Shown here: positions 36,118 through 45,369 of the stretch, piece by piece
Numbering within the stretch: position 1 is the stretch's first letter
Layout: every line of letters starts with the position of its first letter
The notes under the pieces: generated by a model
The model's database searches: none
Told to the model about the DNA's origin: nothing
What the model saw: only the letters and a program-made list of their open reading frames with translations
Source of the DNA: Nocardia sp. alder85J
GTDB lineage: Bacteria > Actinomycetota > Actinomycetes > Mycobacteriales > Mycobacteriaceae
Direction of reading: 5' to 3'
NCBI RefSeq assembly: GCF_020176955.2
Contig: NZ_JAIUCZ020000003.1
Location: 124,001-188,000 of the forward strand
Length of the DNA stretch: 64,000 nucleotides
Position numbers and translations under genes: made by a program

Positions 36118-36120
36118 GGC

Positions 36121-36147
36121 TCACGCACCGTTACCGACCGAGGTCAC
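36121..36147 (-). other. Leader mini-ORF with strong Shine-Dalgarno before the giant gene
   Basis: GTG at 36147 is preceded by GGAGGA (36151-36156) and encodes V-T-S-V-G-N-G-A before TGA at 36121-36123. Three nucleotides later comes the GTG start of the giant gene, which has no ribosome site of its own and lies in the same frame. Translational coupling or re-initiation would explain the layout. A sequencing error at the TGA is the alternative. Confidence 0.5.
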
Positions 36148-36302
36148 GGGTCCTCCAAGCAGATCGAGCCGTGCGGCAGGTCATCAGCAGCGCCGTAACA
36201 ATCAGATAAAACGATAATCACCCGATGGCGTGGATGCGACCCGAGCCGCCACGCCGATGCGGAATTGGCACGGTGTTCACCGCCCTGCGATGATTATCGG
36301 CC

Positions 36303-36746
36303 GTGCGGGTGCTGGTGCAACGAGTGAGTTCGGCGCAGGTGACGGTCGGCGATGAGGTCGTCGGCCGGATCGACCCGGCCGCCGCCGGTGCGCCGCACGG
36401 CCTGGCAGCGCTGGTCGGCATCACCCATACCGATACCGCGGCGATCGCGCGGGCATTGGCGGACAAGGTGTTCCGGCTGCGCATCCTGGCCGGCGAGCGA
36501 TCGGCGGCCGACCTCGGCGCGCCGATCCTGGTGGTGAGCCAATTCACTCTCTACGCGGACACCGCGAAGGGCCGCCGTCCGTCCTGGTCCGCGGCCGCCC
36601 CGGGTCCGGTGGCGCAACCGCTGGTCGACCTGTTCGCCGCGACGTTGCGCGACCTCGGCGCGCCCGTCGCCACGGGTCGTTTCGGGGCGCACATGGCAGT
36701 GTCGCTGGTCAACGACGGACCGGTCACCGTCCTGCTGGAATCGTGA
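36303..36746 (+). CDS. dtd: D-aminoacyl-tRNA deacylase
   Basis: A 147-residue protein of normal DTD length that hydrolyses D-amino acids (and glycine mischarged on tRNA-Ala) from tRNA in the cytoplasm. It opens with [15 protein letters not shown] and carries both signature motifs: SQFTLYAD (~78-85) and the C-terminal [11 protein letters not shown] holding the Gly-cisPro chirality filter. GTG start at 36303 gives the family's conserved N-terminus directly, with no room upstream. It is transcribed divergently from the giant gene; the 185-bp space between them includes an AT-rich patch (36195-36220) that may hold promoters. A zinc-ribbon gene follows on the same strand. Confidence 0.96.
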   Translation: MRVLVQRVSSAQVTVGDEVVGRIDPAAAGAPHGLAALVGITHTDTAAIARALADKVFRLRILAGERSAADLGAPILVVSQFTLYADTAKGRRPSWSAAAPGPVAQPLVDLFAATLRDLGAPVATGRFGAHMAVSLVNDGPVTVLLES

Positions 36747-36884
36747 AAACCCAGCGGCGGCACCGGTCCGTTGTGAAATATCCAGCGGCCCTGCATCGCT
36801 CGGCGTGTCGCCGGAAAATCGCGGGAATACTGGGCAGCAGCCAGCACTCGAATCCCGACGCCACCGCGGCGAGGAAGAACGACC

Positions 36885-37094
36885 ATGCGCAAGCCCATCG
36901 AGCCCGTCACGGCTCACCCGTCCAGCGAGATTCTCGACTTTTTCGGCAAGTGCCCGGAATGTGGTTACCCCGCACGAGCATCCACCACACCCAGTAGTCC
37001 GGGCACCGTCGCCGCCAGTTGTGATCGGCCGTGCGGCTGGACCGGCACCGTGCCGTTGACGACCATGACCCGGCATACCCGCGGGCGGGTCTGA
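36885..37094 (+). CDS. Small zinc-ribbon-like protein (69 aa)
   Basis: MRKPIEPVTAHPSSEILDFF is followed by GKCPECGYPARA and a second pair C-D-R-P-C-GW, a CxxC...CxxxC arrangement typical of a small zinc ribbon. A GAGGAAG ribosome site lies 7-8 nt before ATG 36885. It lies 138 bp after dtd on the same strand and converges with map. No family name is recognised; a nucleic-acid-binding or protein-binding role would be a guess. The coding call rests on the ribosome site, the Cys pairs and tight packing with its neighbours. Confidence 0.7.
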   Translation: MRKPIEPVTAHPSSEILDFFGKCPECGYPARASTTPSSPGTVAASCDRPCGWTGTVPLTTMTRHTRGRV

Positions 37095-37125
37095 ACCGGG
37101 CGGCTGCCCGCGCCGAACGGTCCGG

Positions 37126-37926
37126 CTACTCCGGCCGCGGCGTCAGGATGCGCGGGCCGTCCTCGGTGACCGCGACGCTGTGTTCCCAGTGCGCCGCCCG
37201 GCTGCCGTCGGACGTCACCACCGTCCAGCCGTCGTCGAGTTCCCGGGTCTGGGTGGTGCCGAGGGTCAGCATCGGCTCGATCGCCAGCACCGATCCCACG
37301 CGCAGCAACGGGCCCTTGCCCGGGGTGCCCTCGTTGGGCAGATACGGGTCCATATGCATCTCGCGGCCGATGGCGTGACCGCCGTAGCCCTCGACGATGC
37401 CGTAGGCCCGGCCGTGCTCGCGCTCGGCGGCCCGGGTGCCCTGCTCGATCGCGTACGAGACGTCGTAGAGGCGGTTACCCGGCACCATCGCCGCGATACC
37501 CGCCTCCATCGACAGCCGGGTCGCCTCGCTGAGCAATCGGTCCGCCTCGATGATCTCGCCGATGCCGAAGGTCCACGCCGAATCGCCGTGCCAGCCCTCG
37601 AGGATGGCGCCGCAGTCGATGGACAGCAGATCACCCTCGGCCAGCACCACGTCCCGGGTCGGAATCCCGTGCACCACCACGTCGTTCACCGACGCGCAGA
37701 TGGAGGCGGGAAAGCCGTGGTAGCCCTTGAACGAGGGCACCGCGTGCGCGTCACGGATGACCTGCTCCGCGACCTCGTCCAGCTCCAGCAGGGAGACGCC
37801 GGGATCGGCCGCCTTCCGCACCGCGACCAGCGCCCGGCCCACGATGGCGCCCGCGGCGGCCATCGCGTCCAGTTCGCCGGCGGTGCGGAACGGCACCACC
37901 TTCTTCTGCTTGCGGCCGAAGACCAT
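37126..37926 (-). CDS. map: Methionine aminopeptidase, type I
   Basis: A 266-residue cytosolic metallopeptidase that removes the initiator Met from nascent proteins. The five metal ligands are visible in order: Asp in LLSIDCGAI, Asp in WHGDSAWTF, His in [12 protein letters not shown], Glu in LAIEPML and Glu in WEHSVAVTE. The substrate-side His in HMDPY is also present. The N-terminus is short ([20 protein letters not shown]), typical of the actinobacterial secY-adk-map form. It begins 5 nt after the adk stop, so it is the last gene of the spc-derived operon. Confidence 0.97.
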   Translation of the reverse strand: MVFGRKQKKVVPFRTAGELDAMAAAGAIVGRALVAVRKAADPGVSLLELDEVAEQVIRDAHAVPSFKGYHGFPASICASVNDVVVHGIPTRDVVLAEGDLLSIDCGAILEGWHGDSAWTFGIGEIIEADRLLSEATRLSMEAGIAAMVPGNRLYDVSYAIEQGTRAAEREHGRAYGIVEGYGGHAIGREMHMDPYLPNEGTPGKGPLLRVGSVLAIEPMLTLGTTQTRELDDGWTVVTSDGSRAAHWEHSVAVTEDGPRILTPRPE

Positions 37927-37931
37927 CCGCG

Positions 37932-38477
37932 TCAGCGACCCAGGGCGCGCAGCACTCGGGCGTTGACCTCGTCGACCTCGCCGACACCCTCGACGGACAC
38001 GATGGCCCCGTCGTAGTGCTGCAACAGCGGCTCGGTCTCGTCGCGGTACACCCGCATCCGGTTGCGGATGACGTCCTCGGTGTCGTCGGCGCGGCCCCGG
38101 CCCAGCATGCGCTGCACCACCACGTCGTCCGCGACCTCGAAGCTGACCACGGCGTCGAGCTCGTGCCCGGACTCCTTCAGCATCTTCTCCAGGGCCTCCG
38201 CCTGGTCGACGGTGCGCGGATAGCCGTCCAGCACGAATCCGTTCACCGCGTCCGGCTCGGCGATGCGCGCCTCGACCATACGATTGGTCACCTCACTGGG
38301 CACCAGATCGCCGGCGTCGAGGAACTTCTTCGCCTCCAGACCCAGCGGGGTCTCCTGGGAGATGTTCGCGCGGAACAGGTTCCCGGTGGAGATGTGCGGC
38401 ACACCCAGCTGGTCCGACAGCAGTTCGGCCTGTGTGCCTTTGCCGGCACCCGGCGGCCCGAGCAGTACGAGTCTCAC
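37932..38477 (-). CDS. adk: Adenylate kinase (short-LID form)
   Basis: A 181-residue enzyme for ATP + AMP = 2 ADP. The P-loop [11 protein letters not shown] lies at residues 7-17, the AMP site in STGNLFR and [15 protein letters not shown], and LID arginines in [15 protein letters not shown]. The LID is short without zinc cysteines, as in mycobacteria. The start is GTG 38477, overlapping the secY stop (GTGA, 4 nt), which implies translational coupling. Confidence 0.97.
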   Translation of the reverse strand: MRLVLLGPPGAGKGTQAELLSDQLGVPHISTGNLFRANISQETPLGLEAKKFLDAGDLVPSEVTNRMVEARIAEPDAVNGFVLDGYPRTVDQAEALEKMLKESGHELDAVVSFEVADDVVVQRMLGRGRADDTEDVIRNRMRVYRDETEPLLQHYDGAIVSVEGVGEVDEVNARVLRALGR

Positions 38478-39793
38478 TTGAGGAACCCTTCGTAATTTCT
38501 GTTCATCAGTTGGCTCTCGATCTGTTTGACCGTATCGAGGCCGACGCTCACGACGATCAGGACCGCGGTACCACCGAACGGCAGATTCGACGTGCCACCG
38601 GCAGCGCCGATGTGCAGCAACAGGTTCGGAAGTACGGCGACCGCGCCCAGGTAGATCGAGCCGGGCAGCAGCAGGCGGCTGAGCACCTTGCTCAGATAAT
38701 CGGCGGTCTTGTCACCCGGGCGGTAACCCGGGATGAAGCCGCCGAATTTCTTCATCTCGTCGGCCCGCTCCCGTGGATTGAAGGTGATCTCCACGTAGAA
38801 GTAGGTGAAGAAGACGATCAGGATGAAGTAGATGGCGACATAGACCGGGTTACCCGGATTCACCAGATACTTCTGGATGAGCTCCTGCCACCAGCCGGGC
38901 TTGGTGGATCCCTTCTGGGTCAGCTGGGCGACCAGGTTCGGCAGGTACAGCAGTGAGGACGCGAAGATGACCGGGATGACACCGGCCTGATTGACCTTCA
39001 GCGGCAGATAGGTGGAACTGCCGCCGTACTGTTTACGGCCGACGATCTGCCGGGCATATTGCACCGGGACCCGGCGCTGGCCCATCTCGATGAAGATGAC
39101 GCCGACGATCACCACGAACGCCGCCACACAGACCAGGCCGAACACCAGGCCGCCGCGGCTGTCGAGAATCGACTTGCCCTCACCGGGAATTCGCGCCGCG
39201 ATACCCGCGAAGATCAGCAGTGACATGCCGTTGCCCACACCGCGTTCGGTGATCTGCTCGCCGAACCACATGACCAGCGCCGCGCCGGAGGTCATCACCA
39301 GCACGATGATGATCATGCCGAAGACGCTGTTGTCGGCCAGGATGTCCTGCGGGCAGCCGCGCAGCAGCTGACCGCGGGCGGCCAGCGCCACCAGGCCGGT
39401 GGCCTGGAGGACGGCCAGCGCGACGGCCAGGTAGCGGGTGTACTGGGTCATCTTGTTCTGACCCGCCTGGCCCTCCTTGCGCAACTCCTCGAAGCGCGGG
39501 ATGACCACCGTCAGCAGCTGGATGATGATGCTGGCCGTGATGTAGGGCATGATGCCGATCGCGAACACCGACAGCTGCAACAGCGCGCCGCCGGAGAACA
39601 TGTTGATCAGCTGATAGATACCCGCCGAATCACCACCGGAGACGATATCGATGCACGTGCGCACCGCCTTGTAGTTGACTCCAGGCGAGGGCAGGGACGC
39701 GCCGATGCGATATAGCGCGATCAGGCCCAGCGTGAAGAGAATCTTCCGCCGTAAGTCCGGGGTCCGGAAGGCCGACGCGAAGGCGGAAAGCAC
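38474..39793 (-). CDS. secY: Protein translocase subunit SecY
   Basis: A 439-residue integral membrane channel subunit of the Sec translocase, ten TM segments. Recognisable elements include [20 protein letters not shown] at the N-terminus, [20 protein letters not shown], the cytosolic loop [39 protein letters not shown] and the C5 loop [20 protein letters not shown]. The start is set at GTG 39793, preceded by AGGAGG; a longer frame runs upstream but lacks conservation and crosses the intergenic hairpin. It lies 103 bp after rplO, the widest gap inside this block. Confidence 0.97.
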   Translation of the reverse strand: MLSAFASAFRTPDLRRKILFTLGLIALYRIGASLPSPGVNYKAVRTCIDIVSGGDSAGIYQLINMFSGGALLQLSVFAIGIMPYITASIIIQLLTVVIPRFEELRKEGQAGQNKMTQYTRYLAVALAVLQATGLVALAARGQLLRGCPQDILADNSVFGMIIIVLVMTSGAALVMWFGEQITERGVGNGMSLLIFAGIAARIPGEGKSILDSRGGLVFGLVCVAAFVVIVGVIFIEMGQRRVPVQYARQIVGRKQYGGSSTYLPLKVNQAGVIPVIFASSLLYLPNLVAQLTQKGSTKPGWWQELIQKYLVNPGNPVYVAIYFILIVFFTYFYVEITFNPRERADEMKKFGGFIPGYRPGDKTADYLSKVLSRLLLPGSIYLGAVAVLPNLLLHIGAAGGTSNLPFGGTAVLIVVSVGLDTVKQIESQLMNRNYEGFLK

Positions 39794-39853
39794 AGATCCT
39801 CCTGGCAAACGACATGGGGGGAAAGACGGCAAGCGACACTTGCACTCTAACAG

Positions 39854-39887
39854 CGACGCCGGACGGGCTCTCACCCATCCGACGTCG
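39854..39887 (-). terminator. Hairpin between rplO and secY (terminator or attenuator)
   Basis: A 14-bp stem with two mismatches (39854-39867 pairs with 39874-39887, loop CTCTCA), 9 nt past the rplO stop. No U-run follows on the minus strand, so it may reduce read-through or protect the 3' end rather than terminate fully. Confidence 0.5.
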
Positions 39888-39896
39888 AGTTATCTG

Positions 39897-40343
39897 TCAG
39901 GCCAGTTCGGTAGCGGTGCCGCCGGCCGCGGTGATCTTCTCCTTGGCGGAGCCGGAGAACTTGTCGGCGCTGACCTGCACGGCCACGCCGATCTCACCCT
40001 CGCCGAGCACCTTCACGAGCTCGTTCTTGCGGACCAGGCCCGCGGCGACCAGTTCGGCCTTGCCGATGGCCCCGCCGGCGGGGAAACGCTCGGCGAGATC
40101 GCCGACGTTCACCACCTGGTACTCGGTCCGGAACGGGTTGGTGAAGCCCTTCAACTTGGGCAGCCGCATGTGAATCGGCATCTGGCCACCCTCGAAGGCG
40201 GGCGAGACGTTCTTGCGGGCCTTCGTACCCTTGGTACCGCGGCCCGCGGTCTTGCCCTTGGAGCCCTCACCACGACCGACGCGGATCTTGTCGGTCTTGG
40301 AGCCCGGAGCCGGACGCAGATGGTGGAGTTTGATGACGCTCAT
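39897..40343 (-). CDS. rplO: 50S ribosomal protein L15 (uL15)
   Basis: 148 residues. The N-terminus [40 protein letters not shown] and [18 protein letters not shown] are the L15 signatures. It binds 23S rRNA late in 50S assembly. The start overlaps the rpmD stop by 4 nt (ATGA). Confidence 0.98.
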   Translation of the reverse strand: MSVIKLHHLRPAPGSKTDKIRVGRGEGSKGKTAGRGTKGTKARKNVSPAFEGGQMPIHMRLPKLKGFTNPFRTEYQVVNVGDLAERFPAGGAIGKAELVAAGLVRKNELVKVLGEGEIGVAVQVSADKFSGSAKEKITAAGGTATELA

Positions 40344-40525
40344 GCTTGAACCTCCTCAACGGAAACGAGGTGGCGCACGACGTTGATCAGCCCGCGGGTC
40401 TGCGGAGTGTCCTCACGCAGCACGGTCTGGCGGATGCCCTTCAGACCGAGGGTGCGCATGGACTCACGCTGATTGTGCTTGGCGCCGATCGTGGATTTGA
40501 CCTGAGTCACTTTCAGCTGTGCCAT
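40340..40525 (-). CDS. rpmD: 50S ribosomal protein L30 (uL30)
   Basis: 61 residues, the normal bacterial length: [20 protein letters not shown], then [21 protein letters not shown] and [13 protein letters not shown], all L30 hallmarks. It overlaps rplO by 4 nt and starts one nucleotide after the rpsE stop. Confidence 0.98.
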   Translation of the reverse strand: MAQLKVTQVKSTIGAKHNQRESMRTLGLKGIRQTVLREDTPQTRGLINVVRHLVSVEEVQA

Positions 40526-40526
40526 G

Positions 40527-41165
40527 TCAGGCTCCTTGTCCCGCGCGCGCCCGCAGCATGCCCGCAGGAGCGACGTCCTCGATCGGCAGACCGCGACGGG
40601 CGGCCACCTCCTCCGGACGCTGCAACTGCTTCAGGGCCGCCACGGTGGCGTGCACGACGTTGATGGCGTTGTCGCTACCGAGCGACTTGGCCAGAATGTC
40701 GTGGATACCGGCGCATTCCAGCACGGCACGGGCCGCGCCACCGGCGATCACACCGGTACCCGGCGAGGCCGGACGCAGCATGACCACACCGGCCGCCGCC
40801 TCACCCTGGACCGGGTGGACGATGGTGGAGCCGATCATCGGGACGCGGAAGAAGCCCTTGCGAGCCTCCTCGACACCCTTCTGGATGGCCGCCGGAACTT
40901 CCTTGGCCTTGCCGTAGCCGACACCGACCAGGCCGTTGCCGTCGCCCACGATCACCAGGGCGGTGAAGCTGAAGCGCCGGCCACCCTTGACGACCTTGGA
41001 CACGCGGTTGATCGCGACCACGCGCTCGAGCTGGTTCTTCTCCTGGGCGGGCTGGTCGCGACGATCGTCGCGCCGGCCGCGGCGCTCGCGACCGCCTTCG
41101 CCACCACTGCCACTGTTCTGTCCGGCGGGTCCGTTTCCGCCGTCACGCCGCTGACGTCCCGGCAT
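40527..41165 (-). CDS. rpsE: 30S ribosomal protein S5 (uS5)
   Basis: 212 residues with a long basic, Gly/Arg/Gln-rich N-terminal extension (first ~40 residues) typical of actinobacteria. The S5 core follows: [40 protein letters not shown] and [20 protein letters not shown]. It helps maintain decoding fidelity. It starts 49 nt after rplR. Confidence 0.98.
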   Translation of the reverse strand: MPGRQRRDGGNGPAGQNSGSGGEGGRERRGRRDDRRDQPAQEKNQLERVVAINRVSKVVKGGRRFSFTALVIVGDGNGLVGVGYGKAKEVPAAIQKGVEEARKGFFRVPMIGSTIVHPVQGEAAAGVVMLRPASPGTGVIAGGAARAVLECAGIHDILAKSLGSDNAINVVHATVAALKQLQRPEEVAARRGLPIEDVAPAGMLRARAGQGA

Positions 41166-41214
41166 CAGACGTTCCTTCCGTTCATAGACAGCTGTGCCTT
41201 CCGAGTACTCCGCA

Positions 41215-41631
41215 TCAGAACTTCAACCCACCTTCGCGAGCGGCATCGGCCAGAGCGGCGATGCGGCCGTGGTAGTCGTGGCCACCGCGGTCGAACACCA
41301 CGGCCTCCACACCGGCGGCCTTCGCGCGGGCGGCGATCAGCTCGCCGACCTTGGCGCCCTTGGCGCTCTTGTCGCCTTCGAGGGCGCGCACGTCGGCCTC
41401 GATCGAGGACGCGGCGGCGATGGTCTTGCCCGCGGAGTCGTCGACCAGCTGCACGTGCAGGTGCCGCGCGGAGCGGAACACGATCAGGCGCGGACGCTCG
41501 GTGGTGCCCTCGACCTTCTTGCGCAGCCGGAAGTGCCGGTTGCCCTTGGCAATCCGGCGACGGGTGGACGCATCCTTGCCGAGCGGCTTGCGCGCAGCCT
41601 TCTGGGCTTCGGTCTGAACCTTCTTCGACAT
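41215..41631 (-). CDS. rplR: 50S ribosomal protein L18 (uL18)
   Basis: 138 residues. [40 protein letters not shown] and the C-terminal [20 protein letters not shown] identify the 5S rRNA-binding protein L18. It starts 3 nt after rplF. Confidence 0.98.
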   Translation of the reverse strand: MSKKVQTEAQKAARKPLGKDASTRRRIAKGNRHFRLRKKVEGTTERPRLIVFRSARHLHVQLVDDSAGKTIAAASSIEADVRALEGDKSAKGAKVGELIAARAKAAGVEAVVFDRGGHDYHGRIAALADAAREGGLKF

Positions 41632-41634
41632 GGC

Positions 41635-42174
41635 TTACTTACCCGTCTTTCCGACCTTGCGGCGAACGACCTCGCCGGCGTAGCGGATGCCCTTGCCCTT
41701 GTACGGATCGGGCTTGCGCAGGCCGTGGATCACCGCGGCGATCTGGCCGACCTTCTGCTTGTCGATGCCGGACACCGAGAACTTGGTCGGAGTCTCGACC
41801 GCGAAGGCGATGCCCTCGGGCGCCTCGACGGGAACCGGGTGGCTGTAGCCGAGGGCGAACTCCAGGTTCGAGCCCTTCTGCTGCACGCGGTAGCCGACGC
41901 CGAAGATCTCCATCTTCTTCTCGTAGCCCTGGGTGACGCCGACGATCATGTTGCTGATCAGCGTCCGGGTCAGCCCGTGCAGCGAGCGGTTGAGCCGCTC
42001 GTCGTTCGGCCGGGCGACCTCGAGTTCGCCGTTGTCCGCCTTGCCGACGGTGATCGGGGCCGCGACCTCGTGCGAGAGGGAGCCCTTGGGACCCTTCACC
42101 GCGACGTGCTGGCCGTTGATGGTCACCTCGACACCGGCGGGAACCGGGATCGGCTTCTTACCGATACGCGACAT
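41635..42174 (-). CDS. rplF: 50S ribosomal protein L6 (uL6)
   Basis: 179 residues beginning [20 protein letters not shown] and ending with [19 protein letters not shown], both L6 signatures. A GGGAGG site precedes the ATG at 42174. It lies 14 nt after rpsH. Confidence 0.98.
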   Translation of the reverse strand: MSRIGKKPIPVPAGVEVTINGQHVAVKGPKGSLSHEVAAPITVGKADNGELEVARPNDERLNRSLHGLTRTLISNMIVGVTQGYEKKMEIFGVGYRVQQKGSNLEFALGYSHPVPVEAPEGIAFAVETPTKFSVSGIDKQKVGQIAAVIHGLRKPDPYKGKGIRYAGEVVRRKVGKTGK

Positions 42175-42188
42175 TGTTCCTACCTCCC

Positions 42189-42587
42189 TTACCAGACGTA
42201 GGCGAGGACTTCCCCGCCCACACCGTGCTGTTTGGCCTGACGGTCCGTGAGCAGACCCTGCGACGTGGAGATGATCGCCACGCCGAGGCCTCCCAGCACC
42301 TTGGGCAGGTTGGTGGATTTCGCGTACACCCGCAGACCGGGCTTCGAAACCCGGCGCACACCGGCGAGCGACCGCTCGCGGCTGGGCCCGTACTTCAGGT
42401 CGACGATCAGGGTCTTGCCCACCTGCGCGTCCTCGACGCGGTAGTCGGCGATGTAGCCCTCACGCTTCAGAATCTCGGCGATGTTCGCCTTGAGCTTCGA
42501 GTGCGGAGCCTTGACCTGATCGTGGTACGCCGAGTTGGCGTTGCGCAGACGGGTCAGGAAGTCTGCGATCGGATCTGTCATGGTCAT
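42189..42587 (-). CDS. rpsH: 30S ribosomal protein S8 (uS8)
   Basis: 132 residues: [40 protein letters not shown] and [19 protein letters not shown]. The first of two ATGs (42587) is chosen because the GAAAGG site is nearer to it. It binds central-domain 16S rRNA. In most bacteria it directly follows rpsN; here rpsN lies 11 kb away, and rpsH is the first gene of its unit. Confidence 0.97.
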   Translation of the reverse strand: MTMTDPIADFLTRLRNANSAYHDQVKAPHSKLKANIAEILKREGYIADYRVEDAQVGKTLIVDLKYGPSRERSLAGVRRVSKPGLRVYAKSTNLPKVLGGLGVAIISTSQGLLTDRQAKQHGVGGEVLAYVW

Positions 42588-42774
42588 GGATTGACCGTTA
42601 CCTTTCTCGCCGCGGTTCCCATGCAACACCGTCGAAGAACGGCGGTCGTGGGCCTACGACAATTCGGTCGGTCCGGCCGGGACTGCCCGACCGGATGCTG
42701 CACAGCCGCCCGGACCAGGCCGTATACCCGCGCGCATCCGCGCGCAGACATGACGATGCCCGAGCAACCGGTCA

Positions 42775-42802
42775 AGTGTAGGCAATAGCCGTGCGGCATC
42801 AA
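42775..42802 (-). promoter_or_regulatory. Candidate promoter for the rpsH-map unit
   Basis: -35 TTGATG (42797-42802) and -10 TACACT (42775-42780) with a 16-bp spacer, reading toward rpsH. It would give an untranslated leader of about 180 nt. Supported by position: rpsH has lost its usual upstream neighbour and needs a promoter. Confidence 0.4.
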
Positions 42803-42829
42803 AATCGGGGTCGGGAACTCGGGGGTCGT

Positions 42830-42944
42830 CGGCTGATGGGATGGTTCGAGTCCTGCTGATCGACTGCCTCGAGTCCTGCTGATCGGATGGTTCGAGGTCT
42901 GCTATTCGGATGGTTCATAGCCTGCTGATGGGATGATAGAAGTC
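42830..42944 (+). repeat. 23-bp tandem repeat, five units
   Basis: Five adjacent 23-bp units starting at 42830, 42853, 42876, 42899 and 42922, with consensus core CTGCTGATCGGATGGTTCGA. Units vary at several positions. The array is non-coding and ends 23 nt before the GTG of the broken ATPase gene, so it lies in its promoter or leader. Confidence 0.9.
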
Positions 42945-42967
42945 CAGGAACGGGGTAGATTAGTGCC

Positions 42968-43899
42968 GTGACCTCGTATCAGAGCAGGATCGTCGACAGC
43001 GAACTGGACGAACTGCTGAGCGGCCTGGCCGCCGTGGCGATCGAGGGCGCGAAGGGCGTCGGCAAAACGGCTACCGCAGAACGGCGAGCACAGACCGTCT
43101 ACGCCCTCGACAACGAACAGCAGCGAGAACTTCTGGCCGCGGATCCCGGTCGTATCGATCGCGAGCACGCCGCGCTCAGCTGGACGGTTATATCGCCCGC
43201 ATAGTCGAACGCGAATTCCCCGAACTGGGGCACCGAATCCGGCGGCCCGCCACATTGCGCGCATGGCTGACGGCCTACGCCGCCGCGACCGCGACCACCG
43301 CGTCGTACACGACCATCCTCGATGCCGCGACCTCCGGCGAGACCGACAAGCCGTCGAAATCGACCACCACCATGTATCGCGACGTTCTGTCGCAATTGTG
43401 GTTGCTGGATCCGATTCCGGGCTGGTTGCCCCTCGACAACGCCTTCGCCCGATTGGCCCAGACACCGAAACACTTTCTCGTCGACCCGGCGTTGTCAGCA
43501 CGACTGCTCGACCTGACCGCCCCCACGCTGCTGAACGGCAGCGAGCCCGGCGTACGAACCCCGTTCGGCGCCACCATGCTCGGTCAGCTTTTCGAAGCCC
43601 TGGTCGCCCTGGGACTTCGGGTCTACGCCCAGGACAACGAAGCACGGGTGGAACACCTGCGCACCCGTAACGGAGACCACGAGGTCGACTTCATTGTCAC
43701 CGGACCCGGCGGTCGCATAGTCGCGCTGGAGGTGAAACTCTCCGCCACCGTCGATGAACAGGACCTCACGCATCTGCGCTGGCTGGCGGACAAAGTCGGA
43801 GGTTTGCTTGCCGATAGCGTCATAATAACGACCGGAAGGTATGCCTACCGGCGGCCGGACGGAATCGCCGTGGTACCCGCGGCACTGCTGGGTCCATGA
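42968..43899 (+). pseudogene. Broken AAA ATPase/DUF4143 gene with internal deletion
   Basis: The first part (GTG 42968 to about 43165) encodes VDSELDELLSGLAAVAIEGA and the P-loop EGAKGVGKTA, the start of a DUF4143-type ATPase. The downstream part in another frame (from about 43171: RAQLDGYIARIVEREFPELG, running to 43899) encodes the C-terminal DUF4143 region with EVDFIV and VALEVKLS, a PD-(D/E)XK-like nuclease pattern. Between them roughly a hundred or more codons, including the Walker B and arginine-finger part, are missing and the frame shifts. Intact homologues are single proteins of about 400 residues (from memory). Loss of function is very likely. A separate 214-codon frame from TTG 43255 remains open but lacks the ATPase core. 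Confidence 0.85.
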
Positions 43900-44016
43900 C
43901 CGCACAGCGCTCCATGCGGCGATTACTCGCTTGTTCGCCGCAAGATATGCGGTGAATTGCCACTGCTCAGCAATCTTCGCGGTGACCACCAGCGCCCCGG
44001 TGAGTCGGCGCGCTCC

Positions 44017-45309
44017 TCAACGCGGCGTCAGGTGCATGGTCAAGCCGATGGGGTTGAAGGTGAGGCCCTCCGAGGCTCGGAGTTCGTACCCGGCGGGCAG
44101 TTTCGGTTCATACCGTTGCAGAACCGTCGCGACCACCAGGACGATCTGGTGCAGGGCGAATTGGCGGCCGATGCAGGCGCGGATGCCGGTGCCGAAGGGT
44201 TTGTAGGCGTGGGCGGGGCGGGATCGGTTGTGTTCTGGGAGAAAGCGATCCGGGTCGAAGGTTTCGGGGTCGTCGCCCCAGACGGGGTCGCGGTGCAGGG
44301 CGGGGGCCAGGACGAAGAAGGGTTCGCCGGCGGGCATAGGGTAGTGGCCGCCGAGTACGGTGTCCTGCTTGGCGACTCGGGAGTAGCCGGGGGCGGTGGG
44401 CCACAGGCGCAGGGATTCGTCGACCACGCGGCGCAGGTAGCGCAGCTTCGCGACCTGTTCGAATTCCGGTTCGGCGGAACCGATCACGGTGTCCACCTCG
44501 GCGCGGGCGCGGGCCGCGACATCCGGGTTGGCAGCCAGGTAGTAGAGGGTGAAAGACATGGCGGCCGACGTGGTTTCGTGGCCCGCCGCGAGGAAGGTCA
44601 GGACCTGGTTGCGGATCGCGGTCGGGTCGAGGGTGTCCGAGTCGAGCATCAGGCCCAGCAGGTCCGCGCCGCGGTCCCCGCCGGTGCGCCGCGCGATCAC
44701 CTCGTCGACCACGCCCTTCAGGTAGGCGATGTTCTCGTCGTTGCGTTCGGTGGCGCGCTTGCCGAGGAAGCCGCCGGCGATCGGGGGGCGGGTGACCAGG
44801 CGCTGGCCGTGGTTGAGGACGTCCTCCAGCGCCGTCACGAACGGGTGCGCGGTGGTGCGGTCGAAGGAGTCGAAGGAGTAGCCGAAGCCGGCGCGGCCGA
44901 TGATCTCCAGGGTCACCTTCGCCATCGCGGCGGTGACGCTCACCGCCGCGTCGGCCGTGGCCCAGCTGTCGTGCAGTTGCCGGCACACCTCCAGCATGAG
45001 CGGGTGGTAGCCGCGCATCGCGGTCTGGGAGAACGCGGGCATCAGAAGGTCGTGCGCCGCACGCCAATTCGGCTCGTGATTGTAGGCGGTCAGCAGACCG
45101 TCGCCGATCATCGGCCGGATCACCTCGAGCGCGGGCAGCACGTGCTTCTCGAAGCGGCGGTCGTCGGAGAGTTCGGCGACCAGGTCCGCGCCGGTGACGA
45201 AGGTGAACTCCAGATTGAAGAATTCGCGCTTGTACACCGGGCCCAGTTCACGGGCCAGCCGGGTGGACTCCTGCATGAACGAGGTGCTCAGCATGCAGTC
45301 ACCGGGCAC
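44017..45309 (-). CDS. Cytochrome P450, CYP102-like heme domain (copy A)
   Basis: About 430 residues. The I-helix FLAAGHETTSAAMSF, K-helix ESLRLWP and heme loop FGTGIRACIGRQFALHQ are intact. The whole chain lines up by eye with the heme domain of the fatty-acid hydroxylase P450 BM3 (GDGL, HDLLMPAFSQTAMRGYHPLM, KQDTVLGG), but there is no fused reductase. Fatty-acid or acyl-ACP hydroxylation is therefore likely; the redox partner must come from elsewhere. GTG 45309 gives the same length as paralogue B; ATG 45294 is an alternative. It lies 60 nt after the ACP gene, the last gene of the KASIII-FAAL-ACP-P450 unit. It is clearly a duplicate of the gene at 48525-49814. Confidence 0.9.
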   Translation of the reverse strand: MPGDCMLSTSFMQESTRLARELGPVYKREFFNLEFTFVTGADLVAELSDDRRFEKHVLPALEVIRPMIGDGLLTAYNHEPNWRAAHDLLMPAFSQTAMRGYHPLMLEVCRQLHDSWATADAAVSVTAAMAKVTLEIIGRAGFGYSFDSFDRTTAHPFVTALEDVLNHGQRLVTRPPIAGGFLGKRATERNDENIAYLKGVVDEVIARRTGGDRGADLLGLMLDSDTLDPTAIRNQVLTFLAAGHETTSAAMSFTLYYLAANPDVAARARAEVDTVIGSAEPEFEQVAKLRYLRRVVDESLRLWPTAPGYSRVAKQDTVLGGHYPMPAGEPFFVLAPALHRDPVWGDDPETFDPDRFLPEHNRSRPAHAYKPFGTGIRACIGRQFALHQIVLVVATVLQRYEPKLPAGYELRASEGLTFNPIGLTMHLTPR

Positions 45310-45369
45310 CCGTTCCCCGATGAACCGGCAGCCCGGCCGGTGCGCGGACGCCGGGCCCGATCGCTGTGC

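Larger units (their letters stand above)
42588..42967. other. Intergenic region between rpsH and the DUF4143 pseudogene
   Basis: 380 bp between divergent genes. It contains the rpsH leader and candidate promoter (to 42802) and the 23-bp tandem repeat (42830-42944). A short CGCGCGGATGCGCGCG palindromic patch lies near 42731-42746. No further gene is supported. Confidence 0.7.

Noticed and set aside
34941..35004. Possible CRISPR-like repeat array
   Set aside because: Units are 18 bp, directly adjacent and in frame, encoding N-G-T-G-N-Q; there are no spacers. The same applies to the 24-bp array at 10976-11071.
42830..42944. CRISPR array in the 23-bp repeat
   Set aside because: Units abut without unique spacers and differ from each other; no cas genes are near.
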